Shown: positions 1 through 10,900, counted from the stretch's first letter. The stretch is 64,000 nt of DNA from Bacteroidales bacterium (GCA_017464285.1 JAFUDT010000014.1:27787-91786); one strand, 5' to 3'. Notes: generated by a model not told the origin, from the sequence alone. Translations and numbers: made by a program.

Positions 1-749
1 TGCTGCGGTGTAGTCACCACGATGGCACCTGTCAGTCGCAGGCTCTGGATCAGTGTCAGATGGATGTCGCTCGTTCCGGGGGGCAGATCGATGAGAAAAT
101 AGTCCAGCTCACCCCAGAGTCCCTCACTTATCAGCTGTTTCAGGGCGTTGGAGGCCATACCGCCGCGCCAGAGCACCGCTTGTGAAGGATCAACGAAAAA
201 TCCGATGGACAGGATTTTCACCCCATATTGCTCAATGGGAACAATCAGGTCGCGGCCGTCATGGCTCTCTGCAACCGGCCGGGCACTTTCTATACCGAAC
301 ATTTTGGGAATGGAAGGACCGAAAATATCGGCATCCAGCAGACCGACACGATAGCCGGCCCGGGCCAGGGCGACAGCCAGGTTGGCAGAGACGGTCGATT
401 TGCCTACTCCACCCTTGCCCGATGAGATGGCAATGATGTTTCTTACTCCCTTCAGAGGCGGTTCTTCGGTCGGTCGTTCAGGTGCTTTCTTCCTGAATTT
501 GAGAGAAATGTTCCCTTTGATATCAATATCTTCATCGACAAAAGTAAGAATGGCCGTCTCGGCAGCCCGTACCACCGATTTGATGAAGGCATCGTTCTCC
601 TTTTCGAAAATCAGTGAGAAACTCACCCGGCGTCCGTCGATGCGGATGTTGTCCTCGACCATGCCTGCCTCGACCAGGTTCTTGCCGCTACCGGGATAGC
701 GGACTTTTTCGAGGGCCTCCAGAATCAGTTTTGGATAAATCGTCTTCAT
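1..749 (-). CDS. mrp: Mrp/NBP35-family iron-sulfur carrier ATPase (3' part outside window)
   Basis: P-loop ATPase of the Mrp/ApbC family, which carries and delivers Fe-S clusters in the cytoplasm. Reading the minus strand from the ATG at 749 gives an open frame to the left edge. It begins MKTIYPKLILEALEKV, followed by a short N-terminal DUF59/MIP18-like domain (about residues 1-85), a charged linker, and the deviant Walker A loop SSGKGGVGKST near residue 110. Further on come LLDADIFGPSIP and YFLIDLPPGTSD, both typical of the family. The C-terminal third, with the CxxC cluster-binding motif, is not in the window. It lies 6 bp behind trmB and is probably its operon partner. Family assignment is secure; the exact cluster client cannot be told from sequence. 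Confidence 0.93.
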   Translation of the reverse strand, partial: MKTIYPKLILEALEKVRYPGSGKNLVEAGMVEDNIRIDGRRVSFSLIFEKENDAFIKSVVRAAETAILTFVDEDIDIKGNISLKFRKKAPERPTEEPPLKGVRNIIAISSGKGGVGKSTVSANLAVALARAGYRVGLLDADIFGPSIPKMFGIESARPVAESHDGRDLIVPIEQYGVKILSIGFFVDPSQAVLWRGGMASNALKQLISEGLWGELDYFLIDLPPGTSDIHLTLIQSLRLTGAIVVTTPQ

Positions 750-755
750 CGTCTG

Positions 756-1535
756 TCAGATATTACGGGCTGAACGGCCGAAACTGCGGTACTCATCGGG
801 AGCGATATCTACCTCAGGCTCGTGCCAGATTATGTCCTTGGGCAGGGTAAAACGCAGATACTTGATGCTCAGGCCTCGGCTGAGCCACTGTTTTTCGTAG
901 AATGTCTGGATATCGGGCAGACTGGCCGCCCCGGGTTGCCTTTTTCCCGTGAGCGGATCGGTCTGGAAGCCGTCGCGATAGAGATCGTCACTGCAATACT
1001 GGGCCGTCAGTGAATTGGCTGCCAACATAGCTTCGGTATATTCAAACAGGAAACGGCTGTCGGTTTTCAGATGCAGGCAGCCGCCGGGGATGAGCAGGTG
1101 GGCGTAGTCCTTCATGAAACGGGTCGAAGTGAGTCGCTTGCGCAGTTTTTTCATCTGAGGATCAGGAAAGGTAAGCCAGATTTCGGACACTTCGTCCTCG
1201 GCGAAGAACTGGGGAAGGAACTCGATATGCGTGCGCAGGAAAACGACATTGTCAAGCCCTTTTTCGGCAGCGGCCCGGGCCCCCGTCCACATACGGGCAC
1301 CCTTGATGTCAATGCCGATGTGGTTCTTGTCGGGACAGTCTTGGGCCAGTCCGACGGCATACTCCCCCTTACCGCAGCCCAGTTCAAGGACTATGGGATG
1401 GTCGTTGCCAAACACTTCCCCATGCCATCGGCCTTTAAGGGGATGATCCTGACGGGCATATTCAGGCTGGGCATATTCATAGACATGCTCCCAGGAGCGC
1501 ATGTCCTCGAATTTCTTAAGCTTGTTCTTCCCCAT
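756..1535 (-). CDS. trmB: tRNA (guanine-N7-)-methyltransferase TrmB
   Basis: SAM-dependent enzyme that makes m7G46 in the variable loop of tRNAs. The 259-residue protein has the Rossmann SAM-binding motif ELGCGKGEYA at residues 51-60, followed by GIDIKGARMW, where TrmB proteins place their second SAM contact. The family signature FPDPQMKK is at 123-130, and KTD near 180 is another conserved TrmB element. Length is normal for Bacteroidota TrmB. The gene starts 9 bp downstream of ilvE and ends 6 bp before mrp, so the three are probably one transcript. No promoter is visible in the gaps. Assignment is secure from motifs alone. Confidence 0.95.
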   Translation of the reverse strand: MGKNKLKKFEDMRSWEHVYEYAQPEYARQDHPLKGRWHGEVFGNDHPIVLELGCGKGEYAVGLAQDCPDKNHIGIDIKGARMWTGARAAAEKGLDNVVFLRTHIEFLPQFFAEDEVSEIWLTFPDPQMKKLRKRLTSTRFMKDYAHLLIPGGCLHLKTDSRFLFEYTEAMLAANSLTAQYCSDDLYRDGFQTDPLTGKRQPGAASLPDIQTFYEKQWLSRGLSIKYLRFTLPKDIIWHEPEVDIAPDEYRSFGRSARNI

Positions 1536-1544
1536 TTCAGATAT

Positions 1545-2564
1545 TTACTCCAGGACGGTTACCCAGCCGTATTTGTCAGGCAGGTCGCCATACTGGATGC
1601 CACGCAGGGTATGATAGAGTTTCTCACAGACAGGACCCGGCTCACCATTCTTGGAGAACACGTAGCTCTTGCCCGTATCTGCGTCGTCGATGCGTCCCAC
1701 CGGACTGATGACAGCAGCCGTTCCGCATTCGCCGGCTTCCTCAAAGTCGGCCAGTTCTTCCACCAGGACACGGCGGCGCACCACCTGCATGCCCATGTCT
1801 TCAGCCAGTTGCATGAGACTCTTGTTGGTGATGGAGGGCAGGATGCTGTTAGAAGCAGGAGTGACATATTCATTGCCGCGGACCATGAAGAAATTGGCCG
1901 GGCCACATTCGTCGAGATACTTCTTTTCCTTGGGGTCGAGATAGAGCACTGCCGAATAGCCGCCATCGTGGGCAATGGCTCCGGCTCGCAGCGAGGCCGC
2001 GTAGTTGCCGCCCACCTTGACATTGCCAGTACCCTGGGGAGCAGCCCGGTCAAACTGACGCAGGATGACCACGTTGGTAGGTTTGAAGCCGGCCTTGAAA
2101 TACGGGCCGACCGGTGTGACGAACACCAGGAAGAGGTACTCTTCAGAAGGATTGACTCCCACGCGGGCCTGGGTACCCACCAACAGAGGCCTGATATACA
2201 GGGCGGCCCCGCTTTCATAAGGCGGCACAAAACGTTCGTTCAGCTTGACGGCCTTGAGCACTGCCTCTTTGAAAAGCTGCTCTGTAGGCGCCTGCATGAG
2301 AATGGCTGCAGCCGACGACTGCATGCGCCTGGCATTCTCATCGAGGCGGAAAATCCTGATTTTACCGTCCTTGCCCTTGAAGGCTTTCAGGCCTTCGAAA
2401 GCTTCCTGACCGTAGTGCAGGCAGGTGGCAGCCATGTGCATGGGTATGTATTCCGACGAAGATACTTCGAGCTCTCCCCACTGACCGTTACGCCAGTAGC
2501 AGCGTACATTGTAGTCGGTAGGCAGGTAAGAAAAAGATAATGATGACCAATCAACCGTTTCCAT
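1545..2564 (-). CDS. ilvE: branched-chain amino acid aminotransferase
   Basis: PLP-dependent fold-type IV aminotransferase for the last step of Leu, Ile and Val synthesis and the first step of their breakdown. I chose the ATG at 2564 (METVDWSSLSF), giving 339 residues, the usual length for BCAT. The frame stays open upstream to 2858, but that extension is low-complexity shadow sequence that runs through the start of the divergent peptidase gene. EAFEGLKAF (54-62) and IRPLLVGTQ (about 124-132) are BCAT signatures. The PLP lysine is K183 in NVKVGGNYA. First gene of the ilvE-trmB-mrp unit. A -7-like box TATCTTCG lies upstream on the minus strand at 2587-2594 (one mismatch to TAnnTTTG). Confidence 0.95.
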   Translation of the reverse strand: METVDWSSLSFSYLPTDYNVRCYWRNGQWGELEVSSSEYIPMHMAATCLHYGQEAFEGLKAFKGKDGKIRIFRLDENARRMQSSAAAILMQAPTEQLFKEAVLKAVKLNERFVPPYESGAALYIRPLLVGTQARVGVNPSEEYLFLVFVTPVGPYFKAGFKPTNVVILRQFDRAAPQGTGNVKVGGNYAASLRAGAIAHDGGYSAVLYLDPKEKKYLDECGPANFFMVRGNEYVTPASNSILPSITNKSLMQLAEDMGMQVVRRRVLVEELADFEEAGECGTAAVISPVGRIDDADTGKSYVFSKNGEPGPVCEKLYHTLRGIQYGDLPDKYGWVTVLE

Positions 2565-2638
2565 ATTATATGATTTAAAGTGACTGCGAAGATAGTGCTT
2601 TTTTTGCCGTTGAGGAACAAGTATTGGCATTTTGTACC

Positions 2639-2646
2639 TATTTTTG
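2639..2646 (+). promoter_or_regulatory. -7 promoter element for the M16 peptidase gene
   Basis: TATTTTTG fits the Bacteroidota -7 consensus TAnnTTTG exactly and lies 32 bp before the ATG. No well-spaced TTG -33 element is visible, so only the -7 half is supported. Confidence 0.4.
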
Positions 2647-2678
2647 CGCTCTCGAACAAAACTTATATTTAAAACAAT

Positions 2679-5543
2679 ATGAAGAAAATCTGTCTTAGCC
2701 TTGCTTTGCTGCTTACCGGCGCTGCTCTGACGGTGCAGGCCCAGCAGCCTACCCGCGAGCAGCTGGAAGCCATGATTGCCCAGATGCCCCGCATCCCAGC
2801 CACCGACCAGGTCCGCACCGGACGACTCGACAACGGGCTCACCTATTTCATCCGCCACAACGAGTTACCGGCCGGCCGTGCCGAATTCTATCTGGCCACC
2901 GACGTAGGGGCCATCCAGGAGGAATATCCCGCCCAGGACGGCCTGGCTCATTTCCTGGAGCACATGTGTTTCAACGGTACCCGGCATTTCCCCGACAAGG
3001 GCATTCTCAACTACCTTCGTTCGATCGGTGCCGAGTTCGGTCGCAACATCAACGCCTCGACCGGCTTCGAGGAAACCCAGTATATGCTCAACAACATTCC
3101 CGTCGAGCGGGCCGGAGTCGTAGACACTTGTCTGATGATTCTCTGCGACTATGCCCATTTCGTACTGAACCAGCCTGAGGAAATCGACAAAGAGCGCGGT
3201 GTCATCATCGAAGAACGCCGTCAACGACGCAATGCCCAGTGGCGTACCATGGAGCGGGCACTGCCCTACTACTTCGGGGCAGACAGCAAACAGGCCTCCT
3301 GTACGCTGATCGGCCTGCAGGAGCATCTGGAGTCTTTCTCCCCGGAAAGCATCGTCAGTTTCTACAACACCTGGTATCACCCCGGCAATCAGGCCGTCGT
3401 TGTTGTCGGTGATGTGGATGTCGACCGCACCGAGGCCAAGATCAAGGAGATATTCTCTATCATCCCGCTCAAAGAGAACCCGCTGCCCAAACCCCTGCAG
3501 ATTATCGCCGATCACGCCGAGCCGCGCGTGGGCATCTTGACAGATCCGGAGACCACTTCCCCCAGTATCGAGCTTATATGGCACGGACAGGCCATGCCGG
3601 AAATGATCAATGCCACGGCCACCGGCCTGCTCACCGACCTGGCCAAGAACATCCTGGCCTCTGTAGCAGCCGAACGTTTCAACGACATCACTTCCAAACC
3701 CGGCTCCTCCTACCTGGGCGGCAGTTTTGGGTTCAGCGACCTGATTTATGAGGATATCGAAGCCGTCCTGGGCGAGGTCTCCCTGCGCGAAGATAATCTC
3801 TCGGGCGGTTTCCGCGATTTCTATACCGAGATTCTGCGACTTGCCCGCTACGGCATCACCGATGCCGAATACGACCGGGCCAAGACCGAGCTGCTTTCAC
3901 AGCTGGAACGTCGGATGAACAGTGCCGATACCCGCCAGAATCCGCAGTTTGTCCGCCCCATCCTCAACCACTTCTTCGACCAGAAGCCCTTGCTGGAGCC
4001 CAAGGATGAATACGAACTGACCCAAATGGTCCTGGGACAGATCAACACCCAGGTCATTAACCAGATTGCCGCTCAGATCGGCGGACATGCCAACCTGGTA
4101 ATCCTCTACAACGGCCCCGAAAAGGAAGGCATCGCCACCCCGACAGCCGAGCAGCTGCTCAGTATCATGAGCCAGGTGGAAGCCTCCGATATCAGCGCCC
4201 CGGAAGGGGAAGATATTCCCGATTCCTTCCTTGACCCTGCCAAACTGAAGGGATCCAAGATAAAGAAGAGCGGTACAACCCTCTATGGTGCCACCGAGTG
4301 GGTTTTGAAGAATGGAGTCAAGGTAGTGGTCTATCCCACCGACCTGGCCAAAGACCAGATTCTGTTCAACCTCCACAAGGACGGCGGCCTGAGTCTGATT
4401 CCGACCCAAGATCTGGCCTCCTTCGACCAGAATGTCGTGAGCCTGTTCCGCAGCAATGCCGGTGTATCCAAGTTTCAGGGCACCATGGTGGCCAAAATGC
4501 TCACCGGCAAGAATGTCTCTGTCAATCCTTATTTCGACGACCTGGAACACGGCATCAACGGAAGTTCCACGGTCAAGGACCTGGAGACGGCCTTGCAGCT
4601 TGTCTATCTCAGCTTTACCGACCCCCGCTTCGATGAAGAGGAATGGCAGAACGGCATTGACCAGATCGAGGCCGTACTTCCCAACCTGGTCAACCAGCCC
4701 AACTACAAACTGCAGGTCGAACTTTACAAGACCCTCTACCATCATCCGCGCCGGGAAATGATCTCTGCCGACAAACTGGCACGTGCCCGTCTGGACACCT
4801 TCGAGAAGAACTATCGCCGGCTCTTTGCCGATGCCGCCGGAGCCACCTTCTTTATCGTAGGCGATGTGGATATCGAGACCTTCCGTCCGCTGGCCGAAAA
4901 GTACCTCGGCTCTCTGCCCGCCGGCAAAAAACCGCTCAAATGGACCGACCAGCAGGAATACATTGCCAAGGGTGATATCGAGAATATCTTCAACGTAGAC
5001 ATGCAAACGCCCAAGAGCACTGTGCTGCAGGTCTATAGCGCCGACATTGACTATTCCTACGAGAAGTCGGCCGCTCTGGATGCCATTGCTTACATCCTCG
5101 ACATGCGATATACCGAAAGCCTGCGTGAAGAGGAAGGCGGCACCTACGGGGCCCAGGCCGTTGCCAACATGGAACGCCGACCCAAATCCACCGCCCTCAT
5201 TCAGGTGTTTTTCGACTGCCGTCCGTCGCTTTGCGACAAACTGCGGGAACTGGCCGTCAAGGGTATCAACGACCTGGCCCAGAACGGTCCCACCGAGGAA
5301 GAAGTCAACATGGCTAAACTTAACCTGCAGAAGAATATCCCCGAAAGTCGTCAACGCAACGGATGGTGGCTCAACTGCCTGGAAATTAACGACATGTTTA
5401 AAGAAGACCGCAACCAGGCCTACGAAGCTGCCGTCAATGGTCTCAGCATCGCCTCTGTCAAGGCCTGTCTGCAGGAAATCATGAACCAGCACAACTTTAT
5501 CGAACTGGTCATGAAACCAGCCAACACCGCCGAAGCGGAATAA
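2679..5543 (+). CDS. secreted M16 (insulinase/pitrilysin) zinc metallopeptidase
   Basis: Large periplasmic or surface M16-family peptidase of 954 residues that degrades peptides inside a clamshell chamber. It has a clear signal peptide (MKKICLSLALLLTGAALTVQAQ). The inverted zinc motif HxxEH is HFLEH at residues 91-95. The third zinc ligand is E172 in KERGVIIEE, 77 residues after the second His, the same spacing as in pitrilysin. The protein contains two M16 halves in one chain: the N-terminal half is catalytic, and the C-terminal half (from about residue 530) lacks HxxEH, as expected for the inactive half. It is monocistronic, divergent from ilvE, and closed by the hairpin at 5572-5618. Substrate is unknown. 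Some Bacteroidota relatives are called PqqL-like, which I cannot confirm. Confidence 0.93.
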   Translation: MKKICLSLALLLTGAALTVQAQQPTREQLEAMIAQMPRIPATDQVRTGRLDNGLTYFIRHNELPAGRAEFYLATDVGAIQEEYPAQDGLAHFLEHMCFNGTRHFPDKGILNYLRSIGAEFGRNINASTGFEETQYMLNNIPVERAGVVDTCLMILCDYAHFVLNQPEEIDKERGVIIEERRQRRNAQWRTMERALPYYFGADSKQASCTLIGLQEHLESFSPESIVSFYNTWYHPGNQAVVVVGDVDVDRTEAKIKEIFSIIPLKENPLPKPLQIIADHAEPRVGILTDPETTSPSIELIWHGQAMPEMINATATGLLTDLAKNILASVAAERFNDITSKPGSSYLGGSFGFSDLIYEDIEAVLGEVSLREDNLSGGFRDFYTEILRLARYGITDAEYDRAKTELLSQLERRMNSADTRQNPQFVRPILNHFFDQKPLLEPKDEYELTQMVLGQINTQVINQIAAQIGGHANLVILYNGPEKEGIATPTAEQLLSIMSQVEASDISAPEGEDIPDSFLDPAKLKGSKIKKSGTTLYGATEWVLKNGVKVVVYPTDLAKDQILFNLHKDGGLSLIPTQDLASFDQNVVSLFRSNAGVSKFQGTMVAKMLTGKNVSVNPYFDDLEHGINGSSTVKDLETALQLVYLSFTDPRFDEEEWQNGIDQIEAVLPNLVNQPNYKLQVELYKTLYHHPRREMISADKLARARLDTFEKNYRRLFADAAGATFFIVGDVDIETFRPLAEKYLGSLPAGKKPLKWTDQQEYIAKGDIENIFNVDMQTPKSTVLQVYSADIDYSYEKSAALDAIAYILDMRYTESLREEEGGTYGAQAVANMERRPKSTALIQVFFDCRPSLCDKLRELAVKGINDLAQNGPTEEEVNMAKLNLQKNIPESRQRNGWWLNCLEINDMFKEDRNQAYEAAVNGLSIASVKACLQEIMNQHNFIELVMKPANTAEAE

Positions 5544-5571
5544 ATACGGCACAATAGCGTACACAGAGATA

Positions 5572-5618
5572 CCGTGTGCCTGTCTTCGGTCAAGTGGGAC
5601 CCGAAGACAGGCACACGG
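5572..5618. terminator. bidirectional terminator hairpin
   Basis: Perfect 18-bp inverted repeat (arms 5572-5589 and 5601-5618, 11-nt loop) in the 80-bp gap between two convergent genes. The M16 gene ends at 5543 and the DUF3108 gene ends at 5624. There is no long T-run on either side, so termination efficiency is an inference from position and stem strength. Confidence 0.75.
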
Positions 5619-5623
5619 TTCTG

Positions 5624-6427
5624 TTACTCGGCAAGGCGGGCCTTGGCCATGCCGATTTTCATCAGGAAATCGATTTCGACGGGAGTCCGCCGTGCATCAT
5701 CCTGAACATAGATGCGCAACTGCTCCTCTTCGACAATCCTGCCTTTGACCGTTCTGGATTCCACCTGTGAAAAAATATGGCATTCCATGCTACGGCCGGA
5801 AACTTTCAGCTTCTCTTTGCCGCCATACACCAGAAACTGCTCCCTGACACGGGCGCTCTGAGCCATCAGGAATCCGAGCCGGTCTCCTTTCCGGAGTTTC
5901 GAGAAATCGCTGTATCGGGCATACTGAATCAGACTGACCATGTCATAGACCGGTCGCGAACAGACCGTATCCGTGTGCTTGACACTACCATCGTTATAAA
6001 CTTTCCTCTGCCTGACCTGGAACTCACCCGGAGCAGGACGGCCGAACCATACCTTCTCATTGACCTGCCCGTCTCCTTCCCGACAGTGCTTATAATAAAA
6101 CAAAGGCTCCCGCTGCCTGCTGAGGACAGCTGTCAAGGTATCGCGCAGCAGGAAAATGCCGTCCGCTTTCTTGGAAGTACTGGCATAAAGGGTAGTTTCG
6201 TCGGCCGGACGACCTTCGTAATCGACAGCACGGGTCACCAGCCGGGCCGTTCCGGCTTTAATCCAGACAAACTTCCAGTTGAAGGAAAGATCGTATGAAA
6301 GACTTTCTTCGGGGGCAGAAGCCAGGATGACCTCTGCAGCCTCGGCTACGGAAGGCTGCGGATTCGGGAAAACAGGAGCCACTGCCGTCAGGATCAGAGC
6401 CGGAAATAGGGCATATGTCTTTTTCAT
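5624..6427 (-). CDS. DUF3108 domain-containing exported protein
   Basis: Conserved periplasmic protein of 267 residues with an N-terminal signal sequence (MKKTYALFPALILTAVAPVFP), followed by a beta-rich DUF3108 domain covering roughly residues 40-260. Family features visible here are LSYDLSFNWKFVWIKAGTA near the start and GDRLGFLMAQ in the middle. The fold is thought to resemble lipid-binding or outer-membrane-associated proteins. Function is unknown, and nothing in the neighbourhood points to a role. It is transcribed alone, convergent with the M16 peptidase and divergent from rmuC. The start at 6427 gives a proper signal peptide and is preferred. Confidence 0.85.
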   Translation of the reverse strand: MKKTYALFPALILTAVAPVFPNPQPSVAEAAEVILASAPEESLSYDLSFNWKFVWIKAGTARLVTRAVDYEGRPADETTLYASTSKKADGIFLLRDTLTAVLSRQREPLFYYKHCREGDGQVNEKVWFGRPAPGEFQVRQRKVYNDGSVKHTDTVCSRPVYDMVSLIQYARYSDFSKLRKGDRLGFLMAQSARVREQFLVYGGKEKLKVSGRSMECHIFSQVESRTVKGRIVEEEQLRIYVQDDARRTPVEIDFLMKIGMAKARLAE

Positions 6428-6572
6428 ATCAAATTGTTTTCACTCACTTATAAGACGCACAATCTGCCCTAATGTTAGTTTTTTGTATTTATTTATCAAA
6501 TGGAAATTGGCGAAGGTCGCAGGATTCTTCCCATCTTTTTCGTACCTTGGCCTTCGAACTACACACAAGACT

Positions 6573-7904
6573 ATGACCACGTACCTGCTTATCGCATTAA
6601 TCGTTATCGGACTGACAATCATCATCTTACTACTAATCTCCTTCCGAAAAGGTCGGGGAATCGACCAGTTGCGCACACAACTCGACCGGCTCGAGCAGCT
6701 ACAGAAAGACGACAGCCGCCGACAGGAAGAACTCTCGGCCCGCCAGGCCCAGGAGCAGCGGCAGGAAACTGCCCTTCAGGCCAAAGAGCAACGCGAAGAA
6801 CTGAGTCGACAGGCCCGCATCCAGCGTGAGGAAACCGCCGCCCAAGCCAAAGAACAGAGAGAGGAAGCCGCCCGACAGGCCAAAGAGCAACGCGGCGAAA
6901 TCCGGGAGCAGATTGCCGAAATCCGTTCAGCGCTGGACCAGTCGCTCAAGGGGCTGACCAACGTCACTGAGAAAAAACTGGAAGAGATGCGGGCCACCGT
7001 CGATGAAAAACTGCAAAAGACGCTCAACGAACGCATCGGCCAGTCGTTCAAGCTGGTCAGTGAACAACTCGAAAACGTGCAGAAAGGACTGGGAGAAATG
7101 CAGCATCTGGCCTCCGATGTGGGGGGGCTGAAAAAAGTGCTGAGCAATGTCAAGAACCGCGGCACCTTCGGCGAAGTACAACTGCAGAGCCTGCTCGAAG
7201 AGATGCTGGCCCCCGACCAGTACGAGGCCAACATCCGCACGGCCCACGTCGGCACCGAACGGGTGGAATTTGCCGTCAAGCTGCCCGGCAAGGACCAAGA
7301 CCAGGGACCGGTCTATCTGCCCATCGATTCCAAATTCCCGATGGATATCTACGAGCAGTACACGGCCGCCTTGGAAAAGGGGGATCCCGCCCAGGCTGAT
7401 GAACGTGCACGCCAGTTAGAATCAACCCTCAAGAAAATGGCCCGGGATATCCGTGACAAGTATATCGATCCGCCCTACACCACCGACTTTGCCATCATGT
7501 TCGTGCCTTTTGAGAGCATCTACGCCGAGATTCTGCGTCGCCCCGGACTGAACCATGAACTGCAGGACACCTACCACGTCATGGTGACCGGTCCTACCAC
7601 CTTGGGGGCCCTGCTTAACAGCCTGCAGATGGGCTTCCGTACCTTGGCCATCCAAAAGCGCAGCAGCGAAGTCTGGCAGACCCTGGGAGCTATTAAGACC
7701 GAATTTGCCAAGTTCAACGATTTGCTCGACAAGGCCCAGAAAGGGCTGCAGTCGGCAGACAAGGCCATCGAGCAGATGCGCGGCACACGCACCAGGGCCA
7801 TCATCCGACGACTGCGCGATGTGGAGGCTCTGCCAGAAGCGGAAACCCGCATCCTGCTGCCTGATATCGGCCCTGACGATGTCGATGAAGAAGAATCGGA
7901 GTAA
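6573..7904 (+). CDS. rmuC: RmuC-family DNA recombination protein
   Basis: RmuC proteins have a PD-(D/E)XK-like nuclease core and limit inverted-repeat rearrangement and other recombination. I use the ATG at 6573 (MTTYLLIALIVIGLTIIILL), giving 443 residues and a standard N-terminal membrane anchor. The longer open frame from 6279 antisense-overlaps the DUF3108 gene and looks spurious. After the anchor comes a long Gln/Glu/Arg-rich coiled coil (about residues 25-160, with repeated AKEQREE units), then the RmuC domain (about 185-410) including VYLPIDSKFPMDIYEQY. It lies 11 bp upstream of an AddA-like helicase, so the three plus-strand genes 6573-14121 probably form a DNA repair operon. Confidence 0.9.
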   Translation: MTTYLLIALIVIGLTIIILLLISFRKGRGIDQLRTQLDRLEQLQKDDSRRQEELSARQAQEQRQETALQAKEQREELSRQARIQREETAAQAKEQREEAARQAKEQRGEIREQIAEIRSALDQSLKGLTNVTEKKLEEMRATVDEKLQKTLNERIGQSFKLVSEQLENVQKGLGEMQHLASDVGGLKKVLSNVKNRGTFGEVQLQSLLEEMLAPDQYEANIRTAHVGTERVEFAVKLPGKDQDQGPVYLPIDSKFPMDIYEQYTAALEKGDPAQADERARQLESTLKKMARDIRDKYIDPPYTTDFAIMFVPFESIYAEILRRPGLNHELQDTYHVMVTGPTTLGALLNSLQMGFRTLAIQKRSSEVWQTLGAIKTEFAKFNDLLDKAQKGLQSADKAIEQMRGTRTRAIIRRLRDVEALPEAETRILLPDIGPDDVDEEESE

Positions 7905-7915
7905 GCCCTCGCATC

Positions 7916-10900
7916 ATGTCAAAACTAATCGTTTACAAGGCTTCAGCAGGTTCGGGGAAAACCTGGCGTCTGGCGGTTGAATACATCAAACTGCTGCTCC
8001 ATCGGCCCGATGCCTACCGGCATATACTGGCGGTAACATTTACCAACAAGGCCGCAGGCGAAATGAAGGATCGCGTACTCAACGACCTGTGGGCCCTGTC
8101 ACAGGCCAGTGCCGATGAAAAGACAGGACAACTGATGCAGGCTCTTTGCCGTGAAATGGGGCCCTCTTGGACATCGGACCGAATCAAGGAGCAGGCGGCA
8201 CAGGCCCTGACACTGATCCTGCACGACTACAGCCATTTCCATATTGAAACCATCGACACCTTCTTCCAGACCATTTTGCGCAACCTGGCACGGGAACTGG
8301 GACTGGGCAGCAGCTTCAACATCGACCTGGACAATGAGGCTGTGCTGGAAAAGGCCGTGACCGATCTTTTTGAAAAGGCCTCGGAACATCCCGAGCTGCT
8401 TCAATGGATAGGCGACTATATCGACGACCAGCTCAAGGAAGGGCGAAACCGCAATGTCCACAAGGCCTTGACGGGCTTTGGCGAAAATATATTCAAAGAA
8501 AGATTCCAGCAGTTTGAAGGGGCTCTGTCCGCCGCCCTGCAGGACAAGAATTTTCTCAATAACTACCGACATCAGCTGCAGAGCGTCAAGGCTGAAGCTG
8601 TCAAGGATATCAACCAGGCCATGGAGCCGTTTTTCAACATTTACGACGAGAAAGGCTGGACTGAAGATAGTTTCTCCTATGGCAAAAGCGGAGTACTGGG
8701 CTATTTCTTCAACCTGAAAAACGGTAATTACGGTCCCGACATCGTCAAAGCCAGAGTGCAGGCCGCCATGGAAGATCCCGGGAAATGGAGCAAAGACGAC
8801 AGAATACGCTCTTTGGCCGAAGAAAGGCTGATTCCTATCCTGAAGCAGTGCGAAAAAATCCGTTTACGCTGTTGGCCGGTCATCGTCTCGGTCGAACTGA
8901 GCCTGAACCACCTCTACCAGGTTGGGCTGCTTTCCGACATTGCCGCCTCGGCCAACCAGCTGAACCAGGAGGAGAACCGATTCCTGCTGAGCAATACAGC
9001 CCACCTGCTCGACGCTGTGGTGAGCGACAGCGATACCTCCTTCATTTTCGAGAAGATCGGGGCCGATCTCAACCATATCATGATTGATGAATTTCAAGAT
9101 ACCTCATTGTTGCAATGGTCCAATTTCCGTCATCTGCTGGCGGAATGCCTGGCCAACGGATACGACAATCTCGTCGTGGGTGACGAGAAGCAGTCGATTT
9201 ACCGTTTCCGCAACGGCGACTGGCGTATCCTGGGCCATATCGACAGCCAGCTGCCCACCGCCGAGACAGAGATCCGGGACCTGACCCGCAATTTCCGCAG
9301 CGCCCGCTCGATTGTGGATTTCAACAACCGGCTCTTCCCTGCTCTGGTCGAAGTTCTCTGCCGGCACTATCAGGAAAAGATAGGAGACACACTATGTAAT
9401 GATATTCGCCGCGCCTACGGCAATGTGGAGCAAAGCTGTGTCAAAAAAGACATCGAAGGACTGGCCCGAATTGAGTTCCTTGACAGAGACGAATATACGT
9501 CAAAGACCCTCGACAGGCTGGTAGAAACCGTTGAGGAACTGCAAAAGAAAGGGGTCCGGCCCGAACAGATCACCATACTGGTACGGCGCAACCGGCAGAT
9601 TCCTGTCATCGCCAGTCATTTCGCCAGCTACAAACAATCGGTCGGACGGCAGCCCGACAAAGAGGGTCTGTGTTACGAGATAGTATCGGACGATGCTTTT
9701 CTGCTGAAATCATCGGTCAGCGTCAGGATGGTGGTGGCGGCCTTGAGGTTTATCGCCAGTCCGGACAATCTCATTGCCCTGGAAGAAATCAAAAGTCACC
9801 TGGGAGCATTCTGTCCCGAGGATCTGGCCGGGCAGCTTTCCACCCTTTCCCAGCTGCCGCTGACCGATATCATCGACCGGCTCTATCAGTTGCTGCGGCT
9901 GTCCGATTTCCCCGGACAGGAAAGCTACCTGTTTTCCTTCCTTGACCAGATCAGCGACCTGATAGGCAAGAGAGCCTCCGGCATCACTGAAGTGCTGGAC
10001 TATTGGAACGAGATTCTCAGCGAAAAAACCATTCCCCTGGGAGCTCACATGCAGGGAATCCGCATCCTGTCCATACACAAGTCCAAAGGCCTGCAATACC
10101 ACACGGTCATCGTGCCCTTTTGCGACTGGTCACTGCAAAAGGAGAGCAACAGAGCTCATACCCTATGGAGCCATACCGATACCGAGCCCTACGGTCAACT
10201 ACCGCTCGTACCAGTCGATTTCAGCGAAAAAATGGCCGATTCGATATATCGGGCCGACTGGAGCGAAGAAGCCCAGCAACTGCTTATCGACAGTCTGAAC
10301 ATGCTTTATGTCGCCTTGACCAGGGCAGAAAAGAACCTCATTATCCTGAGCAGGCAGCACCATCCGGATACCAAGAAAAAAGACACCGTCCCAGGCCATA
10401 TTTCCGAACTGTTGCACGAACAGCTGTCTCAATGGTCCGAATACGACGGCGACAAGGATTTCTGCTCACTGGGCAGGCTGGAGGCTGATGCCGTCGATAC
10501 CGGAGTCCGCAAGGGACAGAATCTGCCTGTCCGCTATCAGAGTTTTACGCTCAAGACCAGATTTCGCCAGTCGAACCGTTCACGCGACTTTATCCGCGAC
10601 AAGGATGCCCCTTTCACCACAGACTTTATCGAGCACGGCAAACTGATGCACTACATCTTCTCTCTGATCCGCCGGCGGGAGGACGCATCCAGAGCAGTCC
10701 GCCAAGCCGTCAGCGAAGGTCTGCTGGCACAGGAGAGCGAGCAGGAGACCTTGCAGGCTGTGGAAAAGGCGCTGTCACATCCTCAGGCAGCCCAATGGTA
10801 CCAGGGGGATGAGCGGCTGTTCAACGAATGCAGTATTCTTTTCCGGGATCAAGACGGGCAGCTGCAGGAAAGAAGGCCCGACCGGGTTATCTGTCACGGC

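Noticed and set aside
1071..2540. Plus-strand open frame of 489 codons
   Set aside because: It is the antisense of ilvE and trmB, both with full family motifs; the translation has no recognisable domain.
3897..5564. Minus-strand open frame of 555 codons
   Set aside because: Antisense of the M16 peptidase; long shadow frames are expected in this GC-rich, codon-biased DNA.
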